From: Shewanella subflava
GTDB lineage: Bacteria > Pseudomonadota > Gammaproteobacteria > Enterobacterales > Shewanellaceae
Length of the DNA: 64,000 nt
Direction of reading: 5' to 3'
Assembly (NCBI RefSeq): GCF_025971955.1
Contig: NZ_JAPDMX010000028.1
Coordinates: 372,001 to 436,000, forward strand
The first letter of the stretch is position 1. The number at the start of each line of letters is the position of its first letter. This document shows positions 17,046 to 26,054 of this stretch, piece by piece. The notes beneath the pieces were generated by a model. The model was not told where the DNA came from, ran no database searches, and saw only the letters and a list, made by a program, of their open reading frames with translations. Both the position numbers and the translations under genes were made by a program.

Positions 17046-18155
17046 ATGACGAATAAAACAATCCCCGTCACTCAGCCATTTTTGCCAGAATTAAGTGAAT
17101 TTGTGCCTTATCTTGAACAAATTTGGGATAACCGTTGGTTAACTAATAATGGCCCGTTTCATCAAGAACTAGAAGCCAAGTTGGCAGAATATTTGGGTGT
17201 TGAGCATGTCTCTTTATTTAATAATGCCACCATTGCGCTTATAACAGCCTTGCAGGCGATGCGCATTCACGGCGAGGTAATTACCACACCCTATTCGTTT
17301 GTGGCAACCAGCCATTCAATCATGTGGAATGGTTTAGAGCCGGTGTTTGTCGATATTGATCCAACCACTTTTAATATTGATCCTGCCAAGATAGAAGCTG
17401 CGATTACTCCACGCACCACTGCCATTATGCCGGTACATTGCTACTCTAACCCTTGCGATGTTGAAGCCATTCAAAAAATTGCTGATAACTATGGCCTTAA
17501 GGTAATTTATGATGCGGCTCATGCTTTTGGGGTCAAATATAAAGGTGAGAGTTTACTTAAGTGGGGTGATTTGTCGATTTTAAGTTTCCACGCAACTAAG
17601 GTATTTAATACCTTTGAAGGTGGAGCTATTATTAGCCCCGATGCCAAAACCAAGCAGCGTATTGATCGCTTAAAAAACTTTGGTATAGCCGATGAGCTAA
17701 CTGTAACAGCGCCTGGTATTAACGGTAAAATGAGTGAAATCAATGCCGCTTTTGGTTTAGTGCAGCTTAAACATATTGATGATGCAATGGCGCAGCGCCA
17801 AGCCGTCGATTCGCGTTATCGCAGAGAGCTTGCTGAGGTTACCGGCATTACCCTGTATCAGCATGATATCAATGCTAATAGCAACTTCTCTTACTTCCCA
17901 ATATTAGTGGAGGCAGAATACCCACTAAGCCGCGATGAGCTTTATGAAAAGCTAAAAGCTAATGGTATTTTATCGCGCCGTTATTTTTACCCGATTATTA
18001 GTAATATGCCTATGTATCGGGGGGTAGCATCTGCAGATACTGCGCATTTACCTCTGGCCAATGCCCTAGCTGAAAAGGTATTGTGTTTGCCGATTTTCAA
18101 TGAGTTAACAGTTGAACAGCAACAACAAGTTATTGCATTAATTAAAGGAAATTAG
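17046..18155 (+). CDS. dTDP-4-keto-6-deoxyhexose aminotransferase, VioA-like (DegT/DnrJ/EryC1/StrS family)
   Basis: A 369-residue PLP-dependent sugar aminotransferase. The start is placed at the ATG at 17046, with GGA 7 bases upstream; a TTG 12 bases earlier has no site. Motifs are WLTNNGPFHQELE, FNNATIALITALQA, YSFVATSHSIMWNG, the PLP-ring Asp in YDAAHAFG and the Schiff-base Lys in SFHATKVFNTFEGG. This pattern resembles VioA, which makes dTDP-4-amino-4,6-dideoxyglucose from the RmlB product. The absence of a 3,4-ketoisomerase gene (FdtA type) argues for 4-amination and against 3-amination. The next gene is an acyltransferase, as in the vioA-vioB pair. Exact sugar is inference. Confidence 0.88.
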   Translation: MTNKTIPVTQPFLPELSEFVPYLEQIWDNRWLTNNGPFHQELEAKLAEYLGVEHVSLFNNATIALITALQAMRIHGEVITTPYSFVATSHSIMWNGLEPVFVDIDPTTFNIDPAKIEAAITPRTTAIMPVHCYSNPCDVEAIQKIADNYGLKVIYDAAHAFGVKYKGESLLKWGDLSILSFHATKVFNTFEGGAIISPDAKTKQRIDRLKNFGIADELTVTAPGINGKMSEINAAFGLVQLKHIDDAMAQRQAVDSRYRRELAEVTGITLYQHDINANSNFSYFPILVEAEYPLSRDELYEKLKANGILSRRYFYPIISNMPMYRGVASADTAHLPLANALAEKVLCLPIFNELTVEQQQQVIALIKGN

Positions 18156-18159
18156 TTAG

Positions 18160-18726
18160 ATGGCATTTTTAACAGAAAAGCAGTTAAATGAAATGGGGTT
18201 TGCAGCACTGGGCCACAATGTATTGATATCTGATAAAGCTTCAATTTATGGTGCACAACGTATCAAACTTGGTAACAATGTTCGAATTGATGATTTTTGC
18301 GTCTTGTCTGCTGGTGAAGGTGGAATAAATATTGGAAATTATGTTCACATCGCTGTATATGCATTACTTATTGGAGCTGGTGAAATTTTAATTTCAGATT
18401 TCGCTGGAGTATCTTCTAGAGTTGCTATTTATTCTAGTAACGATGATTATTCTGGAAATTTTCTAACAAATCCTACTGTACCAACCAAATATACAAACGT
18501 TACACATGCAGATGTATATATAGGTAAGCATGCAATTATAGGAAGTGGTTCTGTTATATTGCCTGGAGTCTCTATATTTGAAGGGACTGCCGTTGGTGCA
18601 CTTTCCCTTATAACTAAAAATTGTGAACCTTTTGGAGTGTATATTGGCGCACCCGCTAAGAAAATTAAAAACCGCAAGCGGGAGTTGTTGATGCTTGAGG
18701 AAAAACTGATTAATGGTGAAGAATAA
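18160..18726 (+). CDS. Left-handed beta-helix acyltransferase (probable amino-sugar N-acetyltransferase)
   Basis: A 188-residue hexapeptide-repeat transferase: repeated [LIV]G-x-x-x units (IKLGNNVRIDDFCVLSAGEG, IGNYVHIAVYALLIGAGEI, IGKHAIIGSGSVILPGVSI) and the late AVGALSLITKNCEPFGVYIG followed by APAKKIKNRK, as in galactoside acetyltransferase relatives. It lies 4 bases after the VioA-like gene, so acetylation of the 4-amino group of the dTDP-sugar (VioB-like role) is likely, using acetyl-CoA. O-acetylation of another residue is the alternative. From here to about 24.5 kb the DNA is notably AT-rich, as usual for O-unit-specific genes. Confidence 0.82.
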   Translation: MAFLTEKQLNEMGFAALGHNVLISDKASIYGAQRIKLGNNVRIDDFCVLSAGEGGINIGNYVHIAVYALLIGAGEILISDFAGVSSRVAIYSSNDDYSGNFLTNPTVPTKYTNVTHADVYIGKHAIIGSGSVILPGVSIFEGTAVGALSLITKNCEPFGVYIGAPAKKIKNRKRELLMLEEKLINGEE

Positions 18727-18729
18727 CTA

Positions 18730-19905
18730 ATGTTAAAAATTGCACACATTGCAGCAGATGAGAAATTTATAGACACTGCTGTCGATATATTTGAATTGGC
18801 ATATCCTGAGCAAAACACTTTTTATATTACAACGCCAAAACCATGGTCTTTTATAAAAGACAAAAAAATATATCATCAGCTAAGTAAAAAAAAATGGCTG
18901 CAATTGCTTTTTACTCAACGTGAAGAGTTAAAAGCCTATGATGTGGTCATTTTTCATAGTTTACCAAGTTTTTATTTGATTCCAATGGTGCTATTAAAGC
19001 AAAACTATGTATGGCTAGGTTGGGGGTTTGATTATTACAGTCGTCCCTTCGATACTGATTTATTAGGTGAATCACTGACTTTACCTAAAACAAGTGCACA
19101 GATAAAAAAAATAAGCGGAAAAAAAGCAACAACTTCACTATTTGGCATTTTATCCCGAATAATGAAAAGTTTTGTAAAACGATTAGTTGGCAGTAAATTT
19201 TTTTACAACTTGGCGATGAAAAATTTAAAAGTATTTTCGCCAGTTCTGCCACAAGAATATGACTTAGTTAAGCATAAATATGGGCTAGGACAATTTACAA
19301 AATATTCACCTTGGAACTACGGAATTTTGGAGAGGCATATTATTAAAAATATGCAATTGGGTGAAATAAACTCAGCGAACTCAATCCTGCTTGGTAATAG
19401 TGCTACATCAACGAACAATCACCTTGAAGCGTTAGACACAATCCTAAAATCAACGACGGAAAGAACTATTTATGTGCCTCTAAGCTATGGTGATATGGAA
19501 TATGCTAAGCTGGTTAAAGATTACATAAATAACAACCAGAAACTTGCACGTTGTACTCAAGTGTTGGACACATTCATGCCATTGACTGATTACAATGCAA
19601 TTATTAATAACTGTGGTTTTGTGATCATGAATCATGTACGTCAGCAAGCTTTGGGTAATGTCGTTGCTATGATGTATCGAGGTTCTAAGATATTTTTACG
19701 TGAAGAGTCAATGCTTTATGCACATTATAAAAGTTTAAATGCCTATATTTATTCTGTGCAGGAATTAGAAAATGATTCAAGCTTACTTGATGAACATCTC
19801 ACTGATAAGCAGATCGAGCATAATCGAAAAATATTAAAAGCTACATGGTCTAAAGATGTGATATTACAACGAACGAAAAATCTGATAAAAACGGCAACTA
19901 TCTAG
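18730..19905 (+). CDS. GT56 family glycosyltransferase (WecF/RffT-like)
   Basis: A 391-residue protein with the layout of glycosyltransferase family 56, whose known member WecF moves 4-acetamido-4,6-dideoxygalactose from its dTDP form during enterobacterial common antigen synthesis. Matching blocks are VWLGWGFDYYS (WecF has a W-G-D/Y motif here), SILLGNSATSTNNHLEALD (WecF: LVGNSGD-S-NEH), YVPLSYGD and FVIMNHVRQQALGNVVAMMY. It ends with no recognised extra domain. Because it follows a 4-amino-sugar pathway, it probably transfers the dTDP-4-acetamido-4,6-dideoxyhexose made by the preceding four genes. Family call is good; substrate is inferred from context. Confidence 0.8.
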   Translation: MLKIAHIAADEKFIDTAVDIFELAYPEQNTFYITTPKPWSFIKDKKIYHQLSKKKWLQLLFTQREELKAYDVVIFHSLPSFYLIPMVLLKQNYVWLGWGFDYYSRPFDTDLLGESLTLPKTSAQIKKISGKKATTSLFGILSRIMKSFVKRLVGSKFFYNLAMKNLKVFSPVLPQEYDLVKHKYGLGQFTKYSPWNYGILERHIIKNMQLGEINSANSILLGNSATSTNNHLEALDTILKSTTERTIYVPLSYGDMEYAKLVKDYINNNQKLARCTQVLDTFMPLTDYNAIINNCGFVIMNHVRQQALGNVVAMMYRGSKIFLREESMLYAHYKSLNAYIYSVQELENDSSLLDEHLTDKQIEHNRKILKATWSKDVILQRTKNLIKTATI

Positions 19906-20351
19906 CTTTTAATTTAATGTTAATGCAATTAAGTTTTTGATAACATGTTTTTGTTTTGTAATTATCATTCCCAAATGTTAACCATGGCGGTGTGTACTGA
20001 TATGTAATATATTGATGACTTAGTTTAAGATGTTGAATTCGTGGTTGAGTGAATAAATATACTGTTTTTTTATGTTCATTATTAGTGTTTGAAAGGGGTG
20101 GTAATAACTCCAATATTTATCTATTTTTTTGTGTCATTTTATTTGAATGATTTAGTGAATAAATGAACGCAAGATTAGATTAGTGTTGTAATTCCTATTT
20201 GTGATCGGGTTCAGTAACACATTTATAAGTGTTCGTCATCAGACTTATTAAGCACTTGGAAATTATTTTTGTAGAAAATAATAGCATCCAACCTCACCTA
20301 ATTAGGGCTGATTCGAACTTTAGTTACTGAAAAAAGAAATTTTAATATCCG
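19906..20351. other. AT-rich intergenic DNA before the ISAs1 relic
   Basis: About 450 bases with no supported gene. An open frame on the reverse strand (19898-20113) has no family resemblance and no start site. The stretch probably contains the left end of the ISAs1-type insertion, but no certain terminal inverted repeat could be marked. Confidence 0.5.
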
Positions 20352-21034
20352 GTGAACTTTTTGCATTATGTCGATCAGATCTTTCAGTCTGAACTACAGG
20401 AAACCAAAATGCTCCTCATTGTACACCTGGACAAAGTACGCGATACCCGCTCACATATCAATCAGTTATACCCCGTTATTGAAGTCGCTTTCCTTGCCAT
20501 ATCTGCCATGATCTGCGGACAAAACAAATGGACCGATATCAAAGATTTTGGTGAGGGTAATATGGACTGGCTACGTCAACATCTACTCTACGAAAACGGG
20601 AGCCCAACCCGTCACAACATCGCAGATATCATGAGGACCGCCGTCCCTGAAGCACTCTTAGAGGAAATGGTTGGTTCAACGAGCATCGGGAAAACAATAA
20701 TGTTCCCATCATCAGTGTGGGTTGGAAAGTCCTCAAAGGTGTCAAAGCTAGTAAACTCGATAATCCGCTCTATATGGTATCCGCCTTTGATGTTGAACAA
20801 GGTCTGGTTCTTACCCATCGCCCCCTTGAAGGAAAAGGGATGGAGATTGAAGCCATCAGAAATATGCTTGATACTTTGGAATCACGGGCTGTTTGCTGAC
20901 CGCTGATGCTCAGCATTGTCAGGTTTAAACGCTTCAAAAGTAGTCGATAAAAGCGGTGATATGTTGGTACAGATAAAGCTGAATCAACCGACATTACTCG
21001 CTGAAATCTTCATGCTGTTCCTGACTTATTTCTG
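20352..21034 (+). pseudogene. ISAs1-family transposase, degenerate
   Basis: Pieces of one ISAs1 (H-repeat type) transposase occur in order but in different frames. The N-terminal associated domain (RDTRSHINQLYPVIEVAFLA, KWTDIKDFGEGNMDWLRQHL, ENGSPTRHNIADI) is readable to about 20665. A middle catalytic part (MVSAFDVEQGLVL, EIEAIRNMLDTLE) resumes in another frame near 20776, LTADAQHCQ near 20896 and SKVVDKSGDMLVQIKLNQP near 20938-20990. About 100 codons are missing between the first two pieces and the C-terminus is lost. It therefore cannot encode an active transposase and sits as a scar between the GT56 gene and wzy. Confidence 0.88.
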
Positions 21035-21312
21035 AAGATTATTTTGGATATGGCAATAGAATGATATGTGACTATATTGATGGTATTTCGAAAAGTTTTA
21101 ATACTTTTGGTACTTGCATTGAGTATCAGTAAGTTTGATATCTTTACTTTATAGTTTGAAATTGTTTTGTGATTGTATTACTTAGTGCCTGTTGTGCTTG
21201 TGATGTTACTTTATGAGCTTTTATGTGTAGAACTTACCCGTAAGTTGTCTACTTGTTACTTTTGTTTGTCGTAATTTGTTGAAAATTATACGCGTCTCAT
21301 TCTGGAGTAAGT
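21035..21312. other. AT-rich spacer between IS relic and wzy
   Basis: No gene. Frequent TTGT-rich stretches; CTGGAG at 21302-21307 is the ribosome-binding site of the next gene. The upstream insertion may have separated wzy from the original operon promoter, but long RfaH-modified transcripts could still cross it. Confidence 0.5.
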
Positions 21313-22584
21313 ATGTGTGCGAGGATAAATTATACTAGCCTGCTTAAGTTGATGGTTATTTTTAACTTCTTCTTCCCTACATTTAATAATTACTTCGAAG
21401 CGACTGGTGATACTGGTGTAGTTATTATAAACCTAATAATGTTTACCTTAACCTTTTTATTTGTTGGAGCGTTGTATTATCAAGGGGGCGTGATAATAGG
21501 CACTAGTGCAAAAATGTTTCTTTTAGTATCATTTTTGTTCTTGGCTTCTACTATTTTGGGTAATTTGAGTAACCGAAATTTGATTTTTTCTGATTTGTTT
21601 GAGCTGTTTAGGCCTGCATTTTACACCATGTCTTTTTTGTTATTTTATTTACTTGTTACTAAAGAAATAGTTGAACCTGAAGAGGTAGTTATATTCCTCT
21701 CGAAAGTAATTCTTTGTACTGCTATATTTAGTCTAGCTTGTTTGATTTTTTATCAATACGGTGGTCGATGGATGATGTCATTTTATGCAAAGCCATCTCT
21801 TTTATCTGCTAGGCGCTTCACAGGTACTTTCCAAAACCCTTATGATTTCGCATTTATTGCAGTTTTACCGCTAGTTTACCTCACGACAAGCTTTGTTAGA
21901 GATGGTGGTTTTTCGAAATTAATTGGCATTACAATCTTGCTAATCACAATCCTTTTTGGGCAAAGTAAATCAGGATTTGCTAGTTTTTCGTTGGGCGTAA
22001 CCTGTTCGTTGCTGCTGTGTGTTTTTGTAGTTAAGCGATCTCAATTAAAATTTGACCTGGCGTTTTACAGAAGATTGCTTTTTTTTCCAACGATGATTAT
22101 ATTTTTTGCTTCTGTTGTTTTCCTTTTTTATTTTGATTCGTTTTCTTATCTTTTTAATGGTCTGGAAAGATTGTTCTCCGGCAGTGGTGATACGTCAAGT
22201 CGCATCAGGCTTGAACAAGCTCAATTGGCAATTTCAATGTTAGATTCTAGTTATTTTAATCTTTTTTTCGGCTTCGGTTCATATAAATACTCAGCGTTAA
22301 AATTTGAATCATTATACCCCCTTTATTTTTTTCGATATGGATTGTTTGCAATTCCAATTTTACTTTGTTGGGTTTTGGTGCCTATAGTAATGTTGGTTTA
22401 CAGGTTTAGTGAATCAAACCGGTTTTTATGTCTGATTTTGCTAGTTTTTTTTATTTCCGTTGTTCCTTCCGGATTTGGTAATAACGTTATTGACCAATCT
22501 AGAATCCCATTTGTATTTTTTGGTTGCGTCGGAATAGTTTTTGCTATGTTTGACGCTCGTTCGAGTAAAAGAGATTTATTATGA
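21313..22584 (+). CDS. wzy: Wzy-type O-antigen polymerase
   Basis: A 423-residue protein made almost entirely of hydrophobic segments (about 10-12), with a large periplasmic loop containing GSGDTSSRIRLEQAQLAISM and a late FGFGSYKYS motif, as in O-antigen ligase/polymerase-like proteins. Wzy proteins share little sequence, so the call rests on topology and on its place in a locus with wzx and wzz but no other candidate. It would join repeat units in the periplasm at undecaprenyl diphosphate. The WaaL ligase is the alternative. Very AT-rich; it overlaps the next gene by ATGA. Confidence 0.78.
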   Translation: MCARINYTSLLKLMVIFNFFFPTFNNYFEATGDTGVVIINLIMFTLTFLFVGALYYQGGVIIGTSAKMFLLVSFLFLASTILGNLSNRNLIFSDLFELFRPAFYTMSFLLFYLLVTKEIVEPEEVVIFLSKVILCTAIFSLACLIFYQYGGRWMMSFYAKPSLLSARRFTGTFQNPYDFAFIAVLPLVYLTTSFVRDGGFSKLIGITILLITILFGQSKSGFASFSLGVTCSLLLCVFVVKRSQLKFDLAFYRRLLFFPTMIIFFASVVFLFYFDSFSYLFNGLERLFSGSGDTSSRIRLEQAQLAISMLDSSYFNLFFGFGSYKYSALKFESLYPLYFFRYGLFAIPILLCWVLVPIVMLVYRFSESNRFLCLILLVFFISVVPSGFGNNVIDQSRIPFVFFGCVGIVFAMFDARSSKRDLL

Positions 22585-23759
22585 AAACTGTTTTATTGTC
22601 ATCATTATCTTATGAAGGACGTTATGGGGGGGTTGAGAACTCCCTGCGCTTTATGTCTAATGAAATGGTTCGCCAAGGGATGAATGTAATTATTCTTGCT
22701 GCATCGCCATCTGGTAAAATATTCAAGCGTGTTATAAATAAGGATAAATTAACGCTTGTTAGCTTTAGAAGGGAGTTTTCACGAAATAGGTTAATTAACC
22801 TATTTTGTTTTCCATTAGTTGTGTTCGATCTGATGTTTTCTTTGTACATGATAAAGAAGAATTATACTGTCGATAGATCCATTACTCGAAACCAGTTTAT
22901 TTGCTTTTTTGTTAATCTTTTTTTCTCGAAAGTAAATTTTTACCTTGCTCCTGGTTTTAGTCATAGGCAGTCATCAAGTGAGAATATGTCAAGCCATAGT
23001 CGTATGCTAACTTTTCGACGCTACATCCATATGAACTTTGACTATGCCGCTTTAAGATTTAGCTGTGGTGTGTTTGTTTTTTCAAAAAATATGCTGATTC
23101 AAGCACAGGAGGTTGCTTCAAAGTTTTCAAGTAAATGGTCGTTGAGTGAAATAAAGATTGTAAAACCGGGAGTTGATAAAGAAATATTTTATCCTGTAGA
23201 CCAAGATACGAAAAACACAGTCAAAGATAAGCTTAAAATACCAAAGGATAAAATAGTCTTACTTTGTGTTGGGCGGTTCGTCAAAGCAAAGGGTTTTGAC
23301 CTGGCTATCCGCTCTTTATGTCAACAAGACGCATATTATCTGGTTATCGTAGGAGATGGGCCTGAGTATGAAAGCTTAAATGACCTAGCAATTAAACTTG
23401 GTGTCATTGACAGAGTATCTTTTTTTGGTGCTAGGCATGATGTAAATAATTTCTATCAAGCTTCAGACTATTTTTTTATGTCTTCAGTGTATGAGCCACT
23501 TGGTCAAACTATACTAGAAGCAATCTCTTGTGGTTTGCCTGTTTTAGCTTTTGAGCATGGTGTAATCACAGCAACAAAAGAGATCACTGAGGGGGAAGGA
23601 CTGTTTCTAATTGATAGCACATCGCCAGATGACATGGCTAGTTTATTTTCTGCTTTACCTGGCCCTCAGTCTAAATTGTATGCCGAAAAGTCGAACCAAT
23701 CTTACTTGCGGTCACTGAAATTTGAATGGAGAAATTTGGTAGATGATTTGCTTAGTTAG
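22581..23759 (+). CDS. Family 4 glycosyltransferase
   Basis: A 392-residue GT-B fold glycosyltransferase. The N-terminal half opens SSLSYEGRYGGVENSLRFMS with the Gly-rich acceptor-side loop. The C-terminal half has VLLCVGRFVKAKGFDLAIRS and the family-4 signature YEPLGQTILEAISCGLPVLA (the E-x7-E pair). It retains nucleotide-sugar configuration (family property). The start overlaps the wzy stop by 4 bases (ATGA), so the two are translationally coupled. It probably adds one sugar of the repeat unit on the cytosolic face; which one is unknown. Confidence 0.88.
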   Translation: MKTVLLSSLSYEGRYGGVENSLRFMSNEMVRQGMNVIILAASPSGKIFKRVINKDKLTLVSFRREFSRNRLINLFCFPLVVFDLMFSLYMIKKNYTVDRSITRNQFICFFVNLFFSKVNFYLAPGFSHRQSSSENMSSHSRMLTFRRYIHMNFDYAALRFSCGVFVFSKNMLIQAQEVASKFSSKWSLSEIKIVKPGVDKEIFYPVDQDTKNTVKDKLKIPKDKIVLLCVGRFVKAKGFDLAIRSLCQQDAYYLVIVGDGPEYESLNDLAIKLGVIDRVSFFGARHDVNNFYQASDYFFMSSVYEPLGQTILEAISCGLPVLAFEHGVITATKEITEGEGLFLIDSTSPDDMASLFSALPGPQSKLYAEKSNQSYLRSLKFEWRNLVDDLLS

Positions 23760-23809
23760 TATGAGATTATGTATTTATAAATTATTAACAGCATAGGTCA
23801 ATGTGATAA

Positions 23810-24565
23810 GTGAGAAAGAGCAAAAAGCCGTTAGTGTCTATAATTATGCCGGCTTATAATAGTGAAGATACGATATTAGACTCCATAAAGTCAGTTTGTG
23901 AGCAGACTTATGTTAACTGGGAGCTTATAGTAGTTGATGATAAATCATCAGACAAAACGCTTGAGGTCGTCTCCAATTTTAAAGATTCAAGGATCAAAAC
24001 CATCTCATTTAGTAAAAATACAGGGTCGCCAGCAATTCCTAGAAATATTGGAATTGAACAATCCAAGGGAGAATATTTGGCCTTTTTAGATTCCGATGAT
24101 ATTTGGTACTCAAAAAAACTAGAAATTCAGATAGAGTTCATGGTTTCTTCCGGTAGTCTGTTTTCGTGTACTGGATACGATATTGCCAATAGTGATCTAG
24201 TCCCCATATCATCATATACACCACCTGCCAAAGTAAGTTATAGGCAATTACTTTTGAACAACTCAGTTGGATGTTTAACGGCCGTTGTTCATAGGAGATT
24301 GGTGGCTGATATGAGATTTCCTGTGTGCGGGCATGAGGACTTTTCTTTTTGGCTTAAGTTGATCAAGGAATCCAAATCAGTAGAAGGTTTGCCGCAAAAA
24401 TTGGCTTGCTATCGGCTAATGAAGGGGTCTGTATCATCAAATAAAAAAAAGCTAGTAGGTTATTTTTGGAACATTTATAGGAATGAGGAAGCATTATCAA
24501 GAACAGTAAGTCTGTATTATTGTATTAGATATCTGATCAACGTGCTTTGGTTTAAATATAAATGA
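23810..24565 (+). CDS. Family 2 glycosyltransferase
   Basis: A 251-residue GT-A fold transferase: PLVSIIMPAYNSEDTILDSI at the start, ELIVVDDKSSDKT, and the metal-binding FLDSDDIW near residue 96. A short C-terminal region without membrane segments follows. The start is a GTG with no clear Shine-Dalgarno, so the true start could differ by a few codons, but the family-conserved residues begin only six residues in. Overlaps the next gene by ATGA. It probably builds the repeat unit. Confidence 0.86.
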   Translation: MRKSKKPLVSIIMPAYNSEDTILDSIKSVCEQTYVNWELIVVDDKSSDKTLEVVSNFKDSRIKTISFSKNTGSPAIPRNIGIEQSKGEYLAFLDSDDIWYSKKLEIQIEFMVSSGSLFSCTGYDIANSDLVPISSYTPPAKVSYRQLLLNNSVGCLTAVVHRRLVADMRFPVCGHEDFSFWLKLIKESKSVEGLPQKLACYRLMKGSVSSNKKKLVGYFWNIYRNEEALSRTVSLYYCIRYLINVLWFKYK

Positions 24566-25479
24566 AGATATTACTTACAGGTAGTAGTGGATTCTTAGGA
24601 AACCACCTCAGGGGCACCACCAACATAAAGCGTATTGTCGTACGTGAAAATGATAACTGTGACCATTGGGATTGTGAGCTGTTTACGATTAGCGCGCTTA
24701 ACGGGAAAACGGATTGGTCTGATGCTTTTAGTAGTATTGATGCCGTAATTCATCTTGCAGCGCTCGCTCATTCAAGAGCATCCACCAGTGATGATTACCA
24801 GCAGGTAAATGTGGATGGTACATTACATTTAGCTCGGGAAGCTGCACTGAATGGCGTCAAAAGGTTTGTCTTTGTCAGCTCGATTGGTGTGCATGGTTCG
24901 AACACATTTGAAGCCCCATTGACCCCAAATAGCCCACTTATACCAGATAATGATTATACGCGTTCTAAGTTCTCTGCTGAGCAAGGGTTGAAGCAAATTG
25001 CAACCGAGACTGGGCTTGAAGTTGTTATAGTTAGACCGACGCTTGTATACGGGTCAAATGCCCCGGGTAATTTCGGCTTATTAAGCAAACTCATAGAAAG
25101 AGCACCTTTCCTTCCGTTTGGTATAATTAAGAATAAGCGTGATTTTATCGCAGCTCAGAACTTAGCTGACCTTCTGGTTCGTTGTGCTACGCATCCAAAC
25201 GCCAGTGGTCAGGTGTTTTTAGCGAGTGAAGGCGAGACAGTATCGATAGGCGAGTTTACTAACCAAATTGCGCGTGGTTTGAATCGTAAAATTATTCAAC
25301 TTCCAATCCCTATTAGTTTATTTAGGCTTATTGGTCGACTGACAGGTAAGACACACTTAGTCGAACAACTAGTTGGTAATCTACACGTTGATAATTCTAA
25401 TTTGAAACAACTGTTGGATTGGACACCTCCACACTCGATGGAAGAAGCCATGTCGCAACTGAATAAGGGACGAAAATGA
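24562..25479 (+). CDS. NAD-dependent epimerase/4-ketoreductase (WbpV/WreQ-like)
   Basis: A 305-residue extended short-chain dehydrogenase: TGSSGFLGNHL at residue 6, AVIHLAALAHSR, FVFVSSIGVHG, and the catalytic Tyr-Lys in YTRSKFSAEQ; RPTLVYGSNAPGNFGLL is the substrate-side block. Such proteins beside a small phosphoglycosyltransferase usually reduce UDP-4-keto-6-deoxy-GlcNAc (made by a WbpM-type dehydratase, here at 27550) to UDP-QuiNAc or UDP-FucNAc. It overlaps both neighbours by 4 bases, and the next gene is the phosphoglycosyltransferase, which fits synthesis of the first sugar of the repeat unit. The exact stereochemistry is inference. Confidence 0.82.
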   Translation: MKILLTGSSGFLGNHLRGTTNIKRIVVRENDNCDHWDCELFTISALNGKTDWSDAFSSIDAVIHLAALAHSRASTSDDYQQVNVDGTLHLAREAALNGVKRFVFVSSIGVHGSNTFEAPLTPNSPLIPDNDYTRSKFSAEQGLKQIATETGLEVVIVRPTLVYGSNAPGNFGLLSKLIERAPFLPFGIIKNKRDFIAAQNLADLLVRCATHPNASGQVFLASEGETVSIGEFTNQIARGLNRKIIQLPIPISLFRLIGRLTGKTHLVEQLVGNLHVDNSNLKQLLDWTPPHSMEEAMSQLNKGRK

Positions 25480-26030
25480 TTCGTATAATAGATTTTTTGG
25501 CAGCATTTTTGGGTTTGCTGTTTCTATGGCCGATTTTGTTAATTGTGACCATTATAGGTTTGTTTGACACCGGCTCACCGATTTTTATCCAGACTCGAGT
25601 AGGTCGAAATAAAAAACCATTTAAACTGATTAAGTTCCGTACTATGTCAGTTGAAACAGAATCTGTAGCAAGTCATTTGGCTAGTAATGCTTCAATCACG
25701 AAGTTAGGTGCATTTTTACGTAAAACTAAGATTGATGAGTTACCACAATTAATTAACGTTGTTAAGGGCGAAATGAGTTTAGTTGGCCCACGTCCAAACT
25801 TATTTAATCAAGAAGAATTGATTAAAGAGCGCGATGCGTTAGGTGTATATGATGTCTTACCTGGCGTGACTGGTTTAGCTCAGGTCCAAAATATCGATAT
25901 GTCTACACCGGCTTTGTTAGCTAAAACGGACAAACAGATGATTGATAGCTTAACAGTTAAAGATTACTTCAAGTACATCATGATGACTGTCACCGGCAGT
26001 GGTTCTGGTGATGCGGTAAAGCCTAAATAG
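25476..26030 (+). CDS. Initiating phosphoglycosyltransferase (monotopic, PglC-like bacterial sugar transferase)
   Basis: A 184-residue small monotopic phosphoglycosyltransferase that would load the first sugar phosphate onto undecaprenyl phosphate. One hydrophobic N-terminal re-entrant segment (FLAAFLGLLFLWPILLIVTI) is followed by SPIFIQTRVGRNKKPFKLIK, FRTMSVETE, the catalytic Asp-Glu in LRKTKIDELPQLINV, and GEMSLVGPRPNL. It lacks the extra membrane segments of WbaP. Translationally coupled (ATGA) to the reductase gene, which suggests an initiating QuiNAc/FucNAc-type sugar. Confidence 0.9.
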   Translation: MIRIIDFLAAFLGLLFLWPILLIVTIIGLFDTGSPIFIQTRVGRNKKPFKLIKFRTMSVETESVASHLASNASITKLGAFLRKTKIDELPQLINVVKGEMSLVGPRPNLFNQEELIKERDALGVYDVLPGVTGLAQVQNIDMSTPALLAKTDKQMIDSLTVKDYFKYIMMTVTGSGSGDAVKPK

Positions 26031-26054
26031 TTCTTAGTAGGAAGATAATTAATA

